Assembly (NCBI GenBank): GCA_014874365.1
Contig: JACWAH010000024.1
Coordinates: 1-64,000, forward strand
Reading direction: 5' to 3'
From: Thermoplasmatales archaeon
GTDB taxonomy: Archaea > Thermoplasmatota > Thermoplasmata > Thermoplasmatales > Thermoplasmataceae
Length of the DNA: 64,000 bases
Shown: piece by piece, positions 17,450 to 24,801 of the stretch
How positions within the stretch are numbered: position 1 is the first letter of the stretch
Layout: every line of letters begins with the position of its first letter
Translations under genes and position numbers: made by a program
Notes under the pieces: generated by a model
Seen by the model: the letters and a program-made list of their open reading frames with translations, nothing else
What the model was told of the DNA's origin: nothing
Database searches by the model: none

Positions 17450-18488
17450 CAAGCCGAAGGGCCCGAGTTCTCACCAGATCGATTTTTGGATAAAGGAGAT
17501 GATTCCCGGCACAAAGGTTGGCCATATTGGAACCCTCGATCCAATGGCAACTGGAGTTTTAGTGATGGCCATGGGGAAGGCCGTAAAGCTCATAGACGTG
17601 GCACATGAGTTTCCCAAAGAATACGTTGGAACTATGTTGCTGCACGGGAACGCTACTGATGAAGATCTGAAAGAGGCATTCCGGAAGTTCACTGGCCCAG
17701 TGTATCAGCTTCCACCATTAAGATCTGCAGTTGCCAGGAAGGTGAGGATCAGGACAATATACTCACTGGAAATTATAGAAAGAAAGGCAAAAACAGTACT
17801 CTTCAGGGTCAGGTGTGAATCGGGGACTTACGTCCGGACGCTTTGCACAGACATTGGTTCTTATCTTGGCCAGGGCGCCCAGCTTATCGATTTAAGGAGA
17901 ACGCTTACAGGGGACTTTTCAGAGTCACAACTGGTAACAATGCAGGAGATCGAAATTGCGGCTGAAATGTTCAAGAATGGATTGAAGGAAAAGCTCGAGA
18001 AAATGATTATCCCTCTGGAATTCCTTTTCAGGGGTACACCCAAGATTGTCGTTAAAGATTCCGCAATATCAAACATTTCCAGGGGTTCAGATCTTTTCCC
18101 CGGCGGAATAAGGGCGATTACTGGCAATCCTGCCAAGGGAGAAAGAGTCCTGGCAGTTTCCGAAAACAACGAGATATTAGGGACAGGTAAAATGCTCGTT
18201 TCATTATCGGAAATTTCAGATCTCAAGGTCGTAGACTTCGACAGAATCCTTATCGAACAGATACCGTTGAGGGAAAAGCGAGATGAAAGAAAGGATAACG
18301 TGGTATGGAAAGGAAGTGGGCGGAAAGAAGTTCCTGTTCAAAGGAATGAAAGAAGACCCGGTACAGGTGCTTTCAGAACTGAGAAATGGAAAGATCCAGG
18401 AACTGGAAGAGATGCAGGACCAGGATATTCCAGACCTGAGGGAAATCGCCCTCCTTTTCGCAAGAAGAAGGATAGGAGAAGAGTTTAA
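17427..18488 (+). CDS. tRNA/rRNA pseudouridine synthase Cbf5 (TruB family)
   Basis: 353 residues from the ATG at 17427. The catalytic motif GTLDPMATG puts the nucleophilic aspartate at residue 38; GTYVRTLCTDIG follows, then a PUA domain at about 215-285. It is the H/ACA guide-RNP enzyme and can also make tRNA Psi55. From about residue 286 a basic, Gly/Pro/Arg-rich tail ending in KKKDRRR is read from the same DNA as the start of nop5 in another frame (206-base overlap). The tail is not part of the usual fold. Confidence 0.94.
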   Translation: MNGFLVIDKPKGPSSHQIDFWIKEMIPGTKVGHIGTLDPMATGVLVMAMGKAVKLIDVAHEFPKEYVGTMLLHGNATDEDLKEAFRKFTGPVYQLPPLRSAVARKVRIRTIYSLEIIERKAKTVLFRVRCESGTYVRTLCTDIGSYLGQGAQLIDLRRTLTGDFSESQLVTMQEIEIAAEMFKNGLKEKLEKMIIPLEFLFRGTPKIVVKDSAISNISRGSDLFPGGIRAITGNPAKGERVLAVSENNEILGTGKMLVSLSEISDLKVVDFDRILIEQIPLREKRDERKDNVVWKGSGRKEVPVQRNERRPGTGAFRTEKWKDPGTGRDAGPGYSRPEGNRPPFRKKKDRRRV

Positions 18489-19077
18489 CAGGGAACAGTA
18501 CCTGATAAGGATACACTCTTTTAAAACAGAACTTGACAGGATAATCAACCTCTATTATGAGCAGATTCTACCGTTTGGAAACATTGTAATCGATGAAGTC
18601 CACAGAAAGGATCCGTGTTCGGCCTTCCAGATTAAGTCAGAGGATCCGTTGATTGCTGACATTTTAATGAAAGGACAGCAATTATGCCAGCTAAGGACTG
18701 CCATAAGGGAGAAAATGGAATCCGAGATAAGATCTATCATGCCTAATTCCATTGCCATAGCCGGACCAGATATCTGTCTTGACATGATTTCATCCTCCAG
18801 GTCGCTGAAGAAACTGGCTGAGTTGCCATCTGGCGCAATACAGGTCATGGGGGCCGAGAAGGCACTGTTCAAGCACAAGTCAGAAGGAACGCCTTCACCC
18901 AAACATGGAATCATATACAAATATCCAGGAATATCGTCCATAGGGAAGGTAAAGAGAGGCAGGGTCTGCAGGCTCATTGCATCGAGGCTTTCTTTCGCAT
19001 TCAGGGCTGATTATTTTGGCAGGACACTTGATGTCGAAAAAATAAAGAAGGAAATAGCAGAAAAAATGGCTCAATAG
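18283..19077 (+). CDS. Nop5/Nop56/Nop58 C/D-box RNP core protein
   Basis: 264 residues. The Nop domain is clear: PNSIAIAGPDICLDMISSS (about 149-167), then VMGAEKALFKH and GIIYKYPGISSIGKVKRG. Before it is a coiled-coil-like helix pair. The N-terminal fibrillarin-binding domain is short; archaeal Nop5 is often 350-400 residues. It scaffolds C/D guide RNPs with L7Ae and fibrillarin; fibrillarin, usually adjacent, is not in this window. The frame is closed by a TGA just before ATG 18283, so the start is there or at ATG 18346. Either way it overlaps cbf5 heavily. Confidence 0.92.
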   Translation: MKERITWYGKEVGGKKFLFKGMKEDPVQVLSELRNGKIQELEEMQDQDIPDLREIALLFARRRIGEEFNREQYLIRIHSFKTELDRIINLYYEQILPFGNIVIDEVHRKDPCSAFQIKSEDPLIADILMKGQQLCQLRTAIREKMESEIRSIMPNSIAIAGPDICLDMISSSRSLKKLAELPSGAIQVMGAEKALFKHKSEGTPSPKHGIIYKYPGISSIGKVKRGRVCRLIASRLSFAFRADYFGRTLDVEKIKKEIAEKMAQ

Positions 19078-20543
19078 CCTTCCAAGGCGGCCTGGATTTC
19101 GTAATTCTTGCCCGGTACATATGCTGGATAAAGTCCGCTGAGGCAGCCCAGGCAAAGCTGATCCTGTTCGAAGTCAATTGCTTTTGTCAGGTTTCCCATC
19201 GAAATGTATCCGAGTGAGTCTGCACCTATGGATTGCCTGATCTTTTCAACAGTTTTACCCCTTGCAAGGAAATCATCCTTTGTTTTCATGTCCACTCCAA
19301 AATAGCATGCGGAAACGATTGGAGGGCAGCCTATCCTGACATGCACTTCTGTCGCCCCAAACCTCTTCAGCAGGGCTACCAGGTGCTTCAAGGTATTTCC
19401 TCTTATCAGGCTGTCATCCACCAGCACAATCCTCTTTCCTTCAATCACCGATCTTATTGGATTGAGCTTGAGTTTTATCGCCGTTTCCCTGGTACGTTGG
19501 GAAGGCATGATGAACGTTCTTTGCGAATACCTGTTCTTTATCAGCCCCTCATCGTAAGGAATGCCCGATGCTTCAGAATAACCCAGTGCCTGGGTCCTGC
19601 CGGAATCCGGCACAGGTACCACGACATCTGCTTCAACCGGGTGCTCCTCTGCAAGCATGTGGCCTATGCGTTTCCTGACCTCGAAAACTTCCCTATTTTC
19701 AATGATGCTGTCTGGTCGGGCGAAATATACGTATTCGAACATGCAGTGAGCAGTTCTTCTGGCTGCGTAAGTGAAGTGGGATATGAACCCATTTTCCGTT
19801 AATTCAACCAGTTCTCCTGGCTTAACGTCTCTTATGAATTTTCCACCAAGCGAATCGATCGCACAACTCTCGGACGCGATCATGTAAGAACCATCAACTT
19901 CTCCAAGAACCAGCGGCCTGATTCCATAGGGGTCCCTGATGGCGAACAACCTGTTGTTTACCATTACAGAAGCCGAATATGCACCAGCCAACCTACCCAT
20001 GGAATTTCTGAACCCCCTCGGTATCCCAAATTCGGCAATATCCTTGGCGATTTCAACGAGCATGACCTCGGTATCAGAAGACGTCACGAAGGATGCACCT
20101 CTCTTCTTAAGTTCTTCCCGGAGTTTGTCAGCATTAGTTATCTCGCCGTTGTGTGAAAGAGCAACATATCCAACGGATGATGAAATCACGAACGGACCTG
20201 CATTCTCCAGGGACTTTGATCCCTGAGTTGAATACCTGGTGTGTCCTATTCCTACGTTACCAGAAAGAGTCTGGGCAAGAACTCCATCCTTTTCCTGAAA
20301 TACATCATTTACCAGCCCCATACCTTTCCTGAGGTTAATGGAGGATCCGTCATAGGTGGCAACACCTGCACTTTCCTGACCCCTATGCTGAAGGGCCTTA
20401 AGGGAGATTACAACATTGGAAAAAACCTGTTCTCTCCCAATTATGCCAATTACGGCACAATGCTCATTTAGCTTTTGCCCATTTGTAGGATCTAAGTCTT
20501 GCGGCAGGAAAGCCACAGTGTGAGCACCTCTTCTCCCTGACAT
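19071..20543 (-). CDS. purF: Amidophosphoribosyltransferase
   Basis: 490 residues. The N-terminal nucleophile glutaminase domain starts at EHCAVIGIIG, where the cysteine is residue 29, so about 28 residues must be removed as a propeptide. GHTRYSTQG, SHNGEITN and the PRPP-binding IVLVDDSLIRGNT site are present. C-terminal cysteines (CPPIVSACYFG, CLGCLSGLYP) match the 4Fe-4S type of PurF. It makes phosphoribosylamine, the first committed purine step. Converges on nop5 with a seven-base overlap. Confidence 0.97.
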   Translation of the reverse strand: MSGRRGAHTVAFLPQDLDPTNGQKLNEHCAVIGIIGREQVFSNVVISLKALQHRGQESAGVATYDGSSINLRKGMGLVNDVFQEKDGVLAQTLSGNVGIGHTRYSTQGSKSLENAGPFVISSSVGYVALSHNGEITNADKLREELKKRGASFVTSSDTEVMLVEIAKDIAEFGIPRGFRNSMGRLAGAYSASVMVNNRLFAIRDPYGIRPLVLGEVDGSYMIASESCAIDSLGGKFIRDVKPGELVELTENGFISHFTYAARRTAHCMFEYVYFARPDSIIENREVFEVRKRIGHMLAEEHPVEADVVVPVPDSGRTQALGYSEASGIPYDEGLIKNRYSQRTFIMPSQRTRETAIKLKLNPIRSVIEGKRIVLVDDSLIRGNTLKHLVALLKRFGATEVHVRIGCPPIVSACYFGVDMKTKDDFLARGKTVEKIRQSIGADSLGYISMGNLTKAIDFEQDQLCLGCLSGLYPAYVPGKNYEIQAALEGY

Positions 20544-20624
20544 GATAACTATGATGTGAACATCTCCTGCAGGTTATATGAACTTTCTTATTGTTCATCT
20601 TACCCATTACTGCTGTTCCATTAC

Positions 20625-20879
20625 TCAATTCGCATCACCTCCCGATGGGGACACATAAATTATATTGTCACCTCTTACTAGAACTCTGGTATGGATGCCT
20701 CTGCTTTCCTCATTAATTGTCTCTCCGGCATTTCTAATAACCAAATTCATGTAGACATCGTATCCTTCGAGAATACCTGAATATACTCTCTTACCTCTCA
20801 CTTCCACCATCACATTCTTCTCAAGCGATTGTCGAAGTAGATCCATTGGTCTTATAGGGGATGTTCCAGTCTTAGGCAT
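20625..20879 (-). CDS. LSm/Sm-like archaeal protein (SmAP)
   Basis: 84 residues from ATG 20879, or 86 from a TTG two codons upstream. Sm1 is seen in VMVEVRGKRVYSGILEGYDVYMNLVI (conserved G-x-L-x-x-Y/F-D-x-x-M-N) and Sm2 in TRVLVRGDNIIYVSP. These rings bind U-rich RNA. A TATA box lies 25-30 bases before. L37e, often the next gene in archaea, is absent here. Confidence 0.94.
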   Translation of the reverse strand: MPKTGTSPIRPMDLLRQSLEKNVMVEVRGKRVYSGILEGYDVYMNLVIRNAGETINEESRGIHTRVLVRGDNIIYVSPSGGDAN

Positions 20880-20902
20880 AAGCAAGCATCCCCATATTCA
20901 AA

Positions 20903-20917
20903 CACTATATAATTATG
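20903..20917 (-). promoter_or_regulatory. TATA promoter of the LSm gene
   Basis: On the minus strand the box reads cataATTATATAgtg. Its centre is about 30 bases before ATG 20879, predicting a very short or absent leader. Confidence 0.45.
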
Positions 20918-21241
20918 TTCTGAACCTGGGAGGAAAAGGAGCAATATAATTTGGTGTGGTCTCACGATGCCGCGTCGAAGATGTGCCCATCTCTGAACTC
21001 ATGGAAGAATGAAGGGTTATGTAGATGGCAGTGCCCAGTACCAGTAAACGAAACTATGGGCAACAAGACAGGTTTGGCTGGATAACAGAAAGAGGGCCGT
21101 ACATTAGCTTTATTGGTTTGGAAACGGTTTTTGGGAAGACATCATTTCGTATTAATTTCCGGGATTTGTATTTTCGAGTGCAAACACCCTTACCAGTAAG
21201 TATCTGCGTTTATTTACCCTGAAACTCTAGTATTTTATATA
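20918..21241. other. Gene-free spacer between LSm and the cupredoxin-like gene
   Basis: This 320-base stretch holds the upstream promoters of the two divergent genes. A 65-codon open frame at 21025-21222 has no recognisable protein pattern and no SD. A TATA-like GTTTATTTACC at about 21208-21218 is 27 bases before the GTG at 21242. I see nothing else. Confidence 0.4.
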
Positions 21242-21853
21242 GTGATTAAGTTGAACCTTAGGGCCTCTGCTTTCCTGATCGTGCTGCTTCTTATCGCCTT
21301 TTTCTCGGTAGGCGTTTACATTGGATATCCTGGGGTTCCCGCCAATACGCAATCAAATCCCGTTTACGATCTAAATCTAGTGATTACTAACACCAGTTCT
21401 GGGAACCAAACCATAGCGGGCCAGGACCTATTCTTTGTATATTCTGACAACACCCTCTCTTCTTCTGCGGTCATAAGGGTTCCGTTTGGGACAGAAGTGA
21501 AGATCACAATTGTGAACTACGACCATGATCTTGATCCAATTCTAACCAGTTCGGCTTCTGCTGTTAGCGGCGTACTTGGAAATGAAATTCATGTTTCTGG
21601 CTTGAATTCAGGCTTTACGGGATCTGGCACTCCAGCAATATCTATGAACTACAATACCGTATCTCCCTTTAACATTTCACACACTTTCACAACCACATCG
21701 GGAATTAACATTCCAATTGAGCCTGATTCTACCACCACTGCATTCGTAGTTTTTGATTCATACGGGAGCATTTCGTGGGCATGTATGTGTCTCTGCGGTG
21801 AGATGTCAATGCAGACTCCCGGGTGGATGATGGGAGAAATTGTTGTCTATTGA
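21242..21853 (+). CDS. Membrane-anchored cupredoxin-like protein (possible copper site)
   Basis: 203 residues, starting with GTG 21242. Residues 8-28 form an uncleaved-looking membrane anchor; the rest is outside the cell, Ser/Thr/Asn-rich, with several N-x-S/T sites. IRVPFGTEVKITIVNYD (about 78-94) resembles cupredoxin strands; SHTF gives His147; the C-terminus reads WACMCLCGEMSM then PGWMMGEIVVY, with Cys181, Cys183, Cys185 and Met190. The C-x3-C-G spacing recalls the copper loop of oxidase subunit II and the ending that of sulfocyanin/rusticyanin, but the usual histidine in the loop is missing. Function inferred; a redox role at the cell surface is possible. Confidence 0.5.
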   Translation: MIKLNLRASAFLIVLLLIAFFSVGVYIGYPGVPANTQSNPVYDLNLVITNTSSGNQTIAGQDLFFVYSDNTLSSSAVIRVPFGTEVKITIVNYDHDLDPILTSSASAVSGVLGNEIHVSGLNSGFTGSGTPAISMNYNTVSPFNISHTFTTTSGINIPIEPDSTTTAFVVFDSYGSISWACMCLCGEMSMQTPGWMMGEIVVY

Positions 21854-22187
21854 TCAATAGTTTCCGAATTGCCGGCTGATGGAAAAAATTAAATTTAGAC
21901 CTTATTAGTTTTTTTGCGTCCACATTCGGAAAAAGGGCTTGAAATAATGTATTCTTCAGATTTCCTTAGCTTCTCAATCAGAAGCAGGAAGCAGTGTTCC
22001 ATACTCGAACATGACAGCGAACTATAATTGTGCTTAATATTTTGTTATGGGCAAAACACGATTATCATGTGAAATCACATGATAAGCGAAAGGAATGATG
22101 CAGATTCGTTGAACCATCCACCATAACCCAGAAAATATGAAAGTATGCGTTCGATAAAACGGGAAGAGTGAGAGCCATTAAGCAATA
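21854..22187. other. Gene-free spacer with a perfect inverted repeat
   Basis: No convincing gene in about 330 bases. The region holds the palindrome listed separately at 22062-22085 and the promoter of the VOC gene at its right edge. Confidence 0.4.
22062..22085. repeat. Perfect 10-bp inverted repeat
   Basis: TTATCATGTG, spacer AAAT, CACATGATAA. Both arms match exactly. It is about 135 bases before the VOC gene start and 210 bases after the cupredoxin-like gene. It could be a dimeric regulator's operator or an RNA hairpin; there is no T-run right after it to support a terminator. Confidence 0.75.
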
Positions 22188-22199
22188 AATTATAAATAC
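22188..22199 (+). promoter_or_regulatory. TATA promoter of the VOC gene
   Basis: AAATTATAAATAC is centred 26 bases before ATG 22220, with no SD: a leaderless transcript is expected. Confidence 0.5.
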
Positions 22200-22219
22200 T
22201 GTACTGTAAATTATATCCT

Positions 22220-22591
22220 ATGGTTCATCAAACGGTAGTTCATTTTGAAATTCCCGCCACGAACATTGACAAACTGAAGTCTTTCTACGCGAAGTGTTTT
22301 GACTGGAAGTTTGAGAAAGCACAGATTCCAGGCATGGAATACTGGGTTATAAGGACGGGTCCGACAGGTGAAACAATTGGTGGAGGAATGTATAGGAAAG
22401 CAGGCGATGGAGATCTCCCGAGGAACTACATAGGTGTGAATAACATAGACAGAGCGATTGGAAAATTCAGGAGTGCAGGCGGAACCGAAGTTTCCGCAAA
22501 GCACGAAATTCCTGGTGAGGGATGGAGCTATATTGGCAAAGACCCGGAAGGAAACATCGTAGGCCTATTTCAGGAGGCCAGGAAGGAATAA
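22220..22591 (+). CDS. VOC-superfamily (glyoxalase/dioxygenase-like) protein
   Basis: 123 residues forming one VOC module pair: VVHFEIPATNIDKLKSFYAK at the start (beta-alpha-beta), GETIGGGMYRK, YIGVNNIDRAIGKFRSAGG, and the end DPEGNIVGLFQEA, where the glutamate is a typical metal ligand. The family includes glyoxalase I and antibiotic-resistance proteins; the substrate cannot be read from the sequence. Not in an operon. Confidence 0.8.
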   Translation: MVHQTVVHFEIPATNIDKLKSFYAKCFDWKFEKAQIPGMEYWVIRTGPTGETIGGGMYRKAGDGDLPRNYIGVNNIDRAIGKFRSAGGTEVSAKHEIPGEGWSYIGKDPEGNIVGLFQEARKE

Positions 22592-22618
22592 CCTGGTGTT
22601 CGAATCACCCGGCTTGAC
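22592..22618 (+). other. tRNA T-arm-like fragment
   Basis: CCTGGTG-TTCGAAT-CACCCGG, just after the VOC stop, has the exact TTCGAAT loop and a GGTG/CACC stem (seven pairs with one T/C mismatch). No D-arm or anticodon arm is found upstream. It may be a 3' tRNA fragment left by an integration event, or chance. Confidence 0.2.
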
Positions 22619-22708
22619 TCACAGTGGAGGCTCAAACTTAGATACTTCGGCTTTCCCTTTGGACAACAGCAGAGGAAAATGAGGAATTGCGATCTAGACG
22701 TGCAATAG

Positions 22709-22722
22709 TTATTTTAATATAT
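22709..22722 (+). promoter_or_regulatory. TATA promoter of the aIF5A gene
   Basis: TATTTTAATATATG is centred about 30 bases before ATG 22747. A GGTGA (22734-22738) also lies nine bases before the start. Confidence 0.45.
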
Positions 22723-22746
22723 GAAGTATGCACGGTGAGATAATAA

Positions 22747-23136
22747 ATGAGCTGGCAAGAAGTTGAAGTTAGAGAACTCAAGGTTGGCAGATACATGATC
22801 GTTGAAGATTCTCCTTGTAAGATTATGGACATCACCACTTCCAAACCAGGTAAGCATGGTGAAGCAAAGAGCCGGATTGTTGCCATTGGTATTTTTGATA
22901 ATCAAAAACACAGCGTTGTATTTCCGGTGAAACACAAAGTTAAGGTACCGATGATTGAAAAGAAGAATGCTCAGGTTCTCTCGATCGCAAACAAAGAGGC
23001 ACAGCTCATGGATTCGGAGACTTTTGAGACTTTTCAGGTCCCATTGAACGAGGAAGAGCTCGGTAAGATCAAGGCAGGAACAGAGGTCTCATATTGGGAA
23101 GCGATGGGCAAAAGAAAGATCATGCTACAGAACTGA
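22747..23136 (+). CDS. Translation factor aIF5A
   Basis: 129 residues, normal for archaea. The hypusine loop reads [12 protein letters not shown]; Lys36 is the residue modified with the aminobutyl group of spermidine. The N-terminal SH3-like and C-terminal OB domains are both present. It rescues stalling at proline-rich and other difficult stretches. The next gene, agmatinase, overlaps it by 43 bases and supplies the polyamine pathway that feeds hypusine. Confidence 0.97.
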   Translation: MSWQEVEVRELKVGRYMIVEDSPCKIMDITTSKPGKHGEAKSRIVAIGIFDNQKHSVVFPVKHKVKVPMIEKKNAQVLSIANKEAQLMDSETFETFQVPLNEEELGKIKAGTEVSYWEAMGKRKIMLQN

Positions 23137-23993
23137 TTGGGTTAGTTTCACCTCTGGTTCTGCCAGACTCAAAAACTGCTTATCCGGATAGCAGGTTTGT
23201 CATTTTTGGAGTTCCATACGACGGGACTTCCAGCTACCGAAAAGGCTCAAGATTTACACCTAACAGAATAAGAGAGGCATACGATAACCTGGAATCATTT
23301 GACCCGTACTATAAAACTACTTATGCTGAGTCAAGTATATGCGATCTGGGTAATATTTTCCCATCCGAGGACGCAGAGGAAAACATAGACACGGTGGAGA
23401 CCATCACCAGTTTCTTACGGAAGGATGAAAAGATACCTATTATGATTGGTGGAGAGCATTCCATTACGGTTGGAGCTGTCAGGACATTCAGTGACTCCTA
23501 CATGATCATAATCGACGCCCATGCAGATTTCCGTGCAGAATACATGGGGAATAAGTACAACCACGCGTGCGTGACGAGAAGGTCCCTGGAAATCCTGGGA
23601 AGAAACAGGATAACTTCCGTTGGGACAAGATCGGTTTCCAAAGAAGAATTTGAGTCACCTGAATACTCGAAGGTCAGGTTCGTAACAGCCGATTACGTCA
23701 GAGAAAATGGAATAAAGCAAGTTATCGATGAATTGAAGAATGAGATTCATGGCAGGAAGATCTATTTTTCCATTGATATGGATGGCATCGACCCCGCATT
23801 CGCACCAGGTGTTGGAACACCGGAACCATATGGCTTGCTGCACACTGACGTGAGGGAGTTGATACGGGCTTTTTCAAAGGAAACTGTCGGGTTTGATATT
23901 GTTGAAATCTCACCTTTGTATGACAACGGCAATACTGTAATGCTTGCAGCTAAGTTCATCCAGGACTTTATTGGATCTAATTCAATAAATTAG
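23094..23993 (+). CDS. speB: Agmatinase (ureohydrolase family)
   Basis: 299 residues from TTG 23094. Metal ligands are in GGEHS, DAHADF and [14 protein letters not shown], with GTPEPYG following, all arginase/agmatinase signatures. It converts agmatine to putrescine and urea. The TTG lies in the aIF5A gene and follows a weak GAGGT; no other ATG/GTG/TTG exists before the conserved core, so this start or a non-canonical CTG near 23133 must be used. Confidence 0.88.
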   Translation: MGSDGQKKDHATELIGLVSPLVLPDSKTAYPDSRFVIFGVPYDGTSSYRKGSRFTPNRIREAYDNLESFDPYYKTTYAESSICDLGNIFPSEDAEENIDTVETITSFLRKDEKIPIMIGGEHSITVGAVRTFSDSYMIIIDAHADFRAEYMGNKYNHACVTRRSLEILGRNRITSVGTRSVSKEEFESPEYSKVRFVTADYVRENGIKQVIDELKNEIHGRKIYFSIDMDGIDPAFAPGVGTPEPYGLLHTDVRELIRAFSKETVGFDIVEISPLYDNGNTVMLAAKFIQDFIGSNSIN

Positions 23994-24011
23994 CGGGGAA
24001 TAATAAATCGG

Positions 24012-24542
24012 TCAGGCGCCCATTCTCTTGGCAATATCCATTCCTTTTGTAATGGTAATTCTGCATGGCGTAGGTAGTTTTATTGCAGCTTTATTTAAGA
24101 TTATCTTTAGGTCTTTGGCCTTATCGGCAGTTATTCTGGCAACCATTATTACGTCATTGGGGGCAACTCTGGCTGCAGTTCCAACGGGCCTGCCAAAAGC
24201 CATCTTCATGCCGCTGGAAATTCTGTCTGCTCCGGCTCCCGTTGCCATTTTATGTTCCCGAATGACCTGGTGCGGGTATGGTCTGATCTGAAGATAGAAT
24301 CCGTCAACTCCTGCCAAATCGCTGAGCTTTCTGTTAACCAGGACTCTTGCGGCTTCCAAGGCGATGTGCCTTATCTGGCAGGCTTCTTTCGCAATCAGCC
24401 TCATTTCCACTTCGAAATCCTTTTTCTGGTTCCCCTGCACAAAAGTGGTAATCTTAGGATAGGGAACTCCTCCCATGAACTCCCGTCTCGTATACGCCGG
24501 GCCCGAAATCTTTGAATACATTCGCGCAGGTTTGGTCACCAT
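24012..24542 (-). CDS. rpl10e: 50S ribosomal protein L10e (uL16)
   Basis: 176 residues, the archaeal/eukaryotic form of L16. It has YTRREFMGGVPYPKI, RPYPHQVIREHKMATGAGADR and GRPVGTAARV. It joins late, near the A-site tRNA. A TATA-like TTTTTTTATAAG lies roughly 30 bases before the start. It is a single gene. Confidence 0.97.
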   Translation of the reverse strand: MVTKPARMYSKISGPAYTRREFMGGVPYPKITTFVQGNQKKDFEVEMRLIAKEACQIRHIALEAARVLVNRKLSDLAGVDGFYLQIRPYPHQVIREHKMATGAGADRISSGMKMAFGRPVGTAARVAPNDVIMVARITADKAKDLKIILNKAAIKLPTPCRITITKGMDIAKRMGA

Positions 24543-24739
24543 AAAGATTCCCTCCGTAATTTAACACTTATAAAAAAAGCTATGCGAACAATCGTTTCAA
24601 ACATATTTCCGCCTGATTATCCCACTCAAATTTTTTCCTGTTCTTTGGCAATCGAGCATGACATATGGAGATTTCAGGCAAAATATGAGAGAATTTGACC
24701 CGGAATGAGTGCCATAAAATCAATTCCGGACAAAATAAA

Positions 24740-24763
24740 TAAGCCGCCTCGAAAGGCAGCTTA
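24740..24763 (-). terminator. Hairpin terminator after ftsZ
   Basis: TAAGC-C-GCCT-CGAA-AGGC-A-GCTTA folds into a nine-pair stem with one mismatch and a stable CGAA tetraloop. It lies 39 bases past the ftsZ stop and is followed on the minus strand by the T-rich ATTTATTTTG. Nothing in frame overlaps it. Confidence 0.45.
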
Positions 24764-24801
24764 CTAAAATAATTCAGCTGTTATTGGGAATTCTCTAAAA
24801 A

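Noticed and set aside
21025-21222. 65-codon frame before the cupredoxin-like gene
   Set aside because: No recognisable motif and no promoter or SD at the right distance.
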